Shown piece by piece: positions 61,662 through 64,000 of a DNA stretch of 64,000 nt. The position numbers and the translations under genes were made by a program. Position 1 is the first letter of the stretch. Each line of letters starts with the position of its first letter. The notes beneath the pieces are model-generated. The model had not been told where the DNA came from and ran no database searches. It saw only the letters and a program-made list of their open reading frames with translations. The stretch is from CAVTOA01 sp963736285 (GTDB taxonomy: Bacteria > Actinomycetota > Actinomycetes > Mycobacteriales > QHCE01): contig CAVTOA010000003.1 in assembly GCA_963736285.1 (NCBI GenBank), positions 1,054,001 to 1,118,000 of the forward strand, in the 5' to 3' direction.

Positions 61662-62067
61662 TTACTCCTCAGACCTGGTTGGCACGGTGAGCGCGTACAC
61701 CACCAACACACACAAAGCGATGGTGAGCATGGACCAAACCGGGAATGCCGCAAGGAACGCAAGGTGGGCAATCGCGGCTAGTACCGCTAGCACGATTCCA
61801 AGCGCCCGTCCCCACATTTTCCCAGCGAAGACGCCATAGCTGGCAGCTCAGGCTGATTGCTCCGGTGATGATCCAGAACCAACCCCACGCTGTGAAGTTG
61901 AATACCAAAACGTTGTTACTGCTGACCAGGTAATAGTCGCTGTTGAGCAGTGCGACGAATCCGTCCATGACGTTGAATACCCCGACCGTAAGTAACATGA
62001 TCGCGGCAAACAATCGCCACCCCGAAATACCTGTCCTACCGACCTGTTCGCTGTGTGAGATCGTCAT
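61662..62067 (-). CDS. DUF7144-type four-helix membrane protein, one frameshift
   Basis: ATG 62067 follows gagggggataacc. The first frame gives GWRLFAAIMLLTVGVFNVMD, FNFTAWGWFWIITGAISL. After one extra base near 61842 the natural continuation is ASYGVFAGKMWGRALGIVLA, and FPVWSMLTIALCVLVVYALT to a TAA at 61662. Corrected length 134 aa, four membrane helices, typical of this small actinomycete family of unknown function. Confidence 0.8.
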
Positions 62068-62320
62068 GGTTATCCCCCTCCTCATGACTTATCTCAATGA
62101 TGCGCTTTCTGCTTTATAAGAAGTAAGGGTTATTGCGGAAAGAAAATCGGTAAATATTCGAATGTCAGGCGAATGGCCGCAGACGCTCGTTATTGCCCCG
62201 CCTGGCCGGTCAAGCCTTGCCGCTCGCCGTAAATGGGCGCACAAATGTTGCTAATTGGCAAACTATGCACAAATATCAAAAAAGTTATCAATGTGGAACT
62301 CACACTTATGGGGGGCTTCC

Positions 62321-62854
62321 GTGGCGCAGCTCGTAGTACTGGGATTCGACACAAAAGAGCAAGCCGAACAAGTGTTCTCGGTCGTCAATGGGCGACTGTC
62401 CAAAGAGGAGCTTCTCAAGCTGGAAGACTCGGCCATGGTGTGGCGTGAGGCCGATGGCAAAGTCAGGCTGCAGCAATCCATGAGCGCCACTGGTGTGGGT
62501 GCGATGAGCGGCGCATTCTGGGGCACGCTTGTGGGGCTGCTGTTTTTGGCGCCTGTGGTGGGAATGGCAGTGGGTGCTGGAACGGGCGCTGTTGCGGGCA
62601 AGCTGAGCAACGTCGGCATAGACGACAAGATGATGAAGCAAATCGGGAGCACGTTGCGGCCAGGTAAGGCGGCCGTGTTCGCGCTGGTGCTACAGGCCAC
62701 GCCGGATCGAGTCATCGAGGCGCTCCGGCCGTATAACCCGACCGTGCTGCGTACCAATCTCACCAAGGAGAACCAAGAAGAGCTGGTGCGAGCGCTGCAT
62801 GCGAACCCAGAGTCTCAGTCCGGTTATTCGGCCGCGGGTGGTCAGGCCCAGTAG
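62321..62854 (+). CDS. DUF1269-type membrane protein
   Basis: 177 aa from GTG 62321, preceded by tggggggc. MAQLVVLGFDTKEQAEQVFS, AMVWREADGKVRLQQSMSAT, then a Gly-rich membrane hairpin (GAMSGAFWGTLVGLLFLAPV, GMAVGAGTGAVAGKL) and DDKMMKQIGSTLRPGKAAVF. This is the usual pattern of DUF1269 proteins, possibly stress-related. The frame is intact. The A/T-rich region 62090-62320 upstream should hold its promoter. Confidence 0.88.
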   Translation: MAQLVVLGFDTKEQAEQVFSVVNGRLSKEELLKLEDSAMVWREADGKVRLQQSMSATGVGAMSGAFWGTLVGLLFLAPVVGMAVGAGTGAVAGKLSNVGIDDKMMKQIGSTLRPGKAAVFALVLQATPDRVIEALRPYNPTVLRTNLTKENQEELVRALHANPESQSGYSAAGGQAQ

Positions 62855-62887
62855 GCACTAGTGGGAGAAGCGATATCGAGCTGATCA

Positions 62888-62924
62888 GTGGTGGGCACTC
62901 ACGAGCTTGATGGGTGCCCACCAC
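62888..62924. terminator. Hairpin between convergent genes
   Basis: 11-bp stem gtggtgggcac/gtgcccaccac with 15-nt loop, 33 bp after the DUF1269 stop. Confidence 0.7.
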
Positions 62925-62946
62925 CGCATTCAAAGATCGCATGCTG

Positions 62947-64000
62947 CTATCGAGGCTGCTGTGTGACGAGAAAGTTGGTCAACAGGTCAGGAGATGCATT
63001 GTTTATCAGTGTGATTCCTGCGGCCAGATCGACATCTTGTACCTGGTAAGACTGCTTGCCCGCTGCGGTCGTCGCCACCACCGTGGCTAGGTTCAGCCGA
63101 CGTTGAAAGAACGACTGCCGCACATTCCAGCCCGTTATGCCCTCGCACGACAACACGCAGCGCCGCCGTATCAGCGAACCCCAGCGAGTGACGAGGTCTT
63201 GACCCACCAGAGCGTGTCCGAGCGCGCGGTAGCGGTCTGCGGCTACCCATGCGCCCGCGGGGAACAACAGCAAGCTCATCTGCCACAACCACGCTGGCCA
63301 GTGACCAAACCACCACAGCGCGATCAGCCCAGCGACGATGAGGGCCACGATTTCGAGCGCTCGACTGTATCGACGTCGGTGCGCCATTGGGCCATGAGGG
63401 ATAAGAGGACTGCTCACGGGTTCTGAGCGGCCAAGCACGCGCGCCGCGACTCGCGTGGCCTCCGATCGCGGGGCTGGTGGCAATAGTAGCGAGCCGCCTC
63501 GCTCCGCACCGCGTCCTACTCGTAGCCCCGTAGCGATAGCGATGCAACGAGCGCCATTGACCATGCGAAGCAGCAGCGGTTCGGAGAGCTCTACCCCGCG
63601 TAGTCTGCGTTCTTCAATGGTGGTCGCACGCGTAGTGATGAGTCCGCGCGTGATGTGCAGCGTTCCGTTGGGGGTCCGCGTCAGTTGGAAATGCCAGAAC
63701 GTTAAAAGGTAGCCGACAGTCGAGGCGATCGAGGCAAGTATGAGGAGGACAAGCACCACCTCAGCCGCGTTAATGAGCAGAGGAGTGTGGCGCCAGTGAC
63801 GTACTGCTTCTCGTACGATTCCGGCGCGTTGCGGATCCAAGTGGGCTTCGCTTACCAATCTCCAGATGAAACCGGCGATGACGCCGATCGTGACCAACCC
63901 GGAGAATGTGAAGGGTCCGTACCGGCACCAGCTCGTGTGCGGGCGTGCGAGCACTTCCTCTGACTTTGTGGGGGAGGTATTGGCACCGAGACTTGCTTCA
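62947..64000 (-). CDS. Bacterial PH-domain (YdbS/YdbT-like) membrane protein, 5' end outside window
   Basis: The frame is open to the window edge, so at least 350 aa are seen and the N-terminus is missing. Two bacterial PH (bPH2) domains flank membrane helices: the first shows RTPNGTLHITRGLITTRATT, EERRLRGVELSEPLLLRMVN; the second RWGSLIRRRCVLSCEGITGW, NVRQSFFQRRLNLATVVATT. Helices at about 20-40, 75-95, and 210-255 of the visible part. Homologues occur as membrane proteins of unknown function, usually in pairs with a smaller PH protein. Confidence 0.85.
   Translation of the reverse strand, partial: EASLGANTSPTKSEEVLARPHTSWCRYGPFTFSGLVTIGVIAGFIWRLVSEAHLDPQRAGIVREAVRHWRHTPLLINAAEVVLVLLILASIASTVGYLLTFWHFQLTRTPNGTLHITRGLITTRATTIEERRLRGVELSEPLLLRMVNGARCIAIATGLRVGRGAERGGSLLLPPAPRSEATRVAARVLGRSEPVSSPLIPHGPMAHRRRYSRALEIVALIVAGLIALWWFGHWPAWLWQMSLLLFPAGAWVAADRYRALGHALVGQDLVTRWGSLIRRRCVLSCEGITGWNVRQSFFQRRLNLATVVATTAAGKQSYQVQDVDLAAGITLINNASPDLLTNFLVTQQPR

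Overview
The window comes from an actinomycete, probably a member of the Pseudonocardiales. The evidence is the order of housekeeping genes (aldehyde dehydrogenase-deoC-upp, pmmB/deoD, amidohydrolase, lpdA, birA, htpX-yajQ-tRNA-Tyr), many GTG starts, a chaplin, a pknB-type kinase, and a pSAM2-type integrated element. The species cannot be named from the sequence.

Layout. 0.3-12.6 kb: nucleoside and carbohydrate salvage (deoC with an aldehyde dehydrogenase, upp, pmmB, deoD), a secreted protein next to a chaplin, a receptor-type Ser/Thr kinase and an M20 amidohydrolase. 12.9-14.9 kb: a decayed IS200/IS605 element with a passenger ORF between tnpA and tnpB. 15.3-22 kb: a Tat-exported cytokinin-dehydrogenase-like flavoprotein, a GGCT-like protein, lpdA, an unusual pair (divergent Maf-like protein plus NUDT9-like ADP-ribose hydrolase), and birA. 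22-37.4 kb: korAB (2-oxoacid:ferredoxin oxidoreductase), flanked by two almost identical 56-57-bp hairpin repeats, next to a short nuo cluster with subunits A, B, C, H, I, J, K, L, M and N but no D, E, F or G. This cluster is interrupted by a second, intact IS605 element. 37.4-40.3 kb: a small helical protein coupled to an alpha/beta hydrolase, then htpX and yajQ. 40.5-53.3 kb: an actinomycete integrative element (AICE) in the 3' half of tRNA-Tyr, bounded by a 60-bp direct repeat. It carries int, xis, a RepSA-like initiator, an FtsK/TraB-like transfer protein, small orfs, a Pra-like activator, an XRE/DUF6879 cassette and toxin-antitoxin genes. 53.3-64 kb: mixed accessory and chromosomal genes: a disrupted secreted protein, a possible HD hydrolase, membrane proteins, a sortase-anchored ice-binding-like protein, a DHFR-fold reductase, a YCII protein, and a bacterial PH-domain protein that runs off the right end.

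Functional links. KorAB makes reduced ferredoxin, and a complex I without the NADH module (EFG) would plausibly take electrons from it. The absence of NuoD (quinone site) means the complex would need a NuoD from another locus, or does not work. The Maf-like/NUDT9-like pair looks like a nucleotide-cleaning or ADP-ribose-handling module. Inside the AICE, a 10-base motif (TCCCTGCTAC on the coding strand) sits 20-22 nt upstream of four start codons and is not explained by any known element I recognise.

Caution. About fifteen genes are broken by single-base insertions or deletions, yet their total lengths return to normal family values once these are corrected and in-frame stop substitutions are rare. 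This pattern fits uncorrected sequencing indels at least as well as true gene decay, so I annotate these as full-span genes with frameshifts and state where the frame changes.
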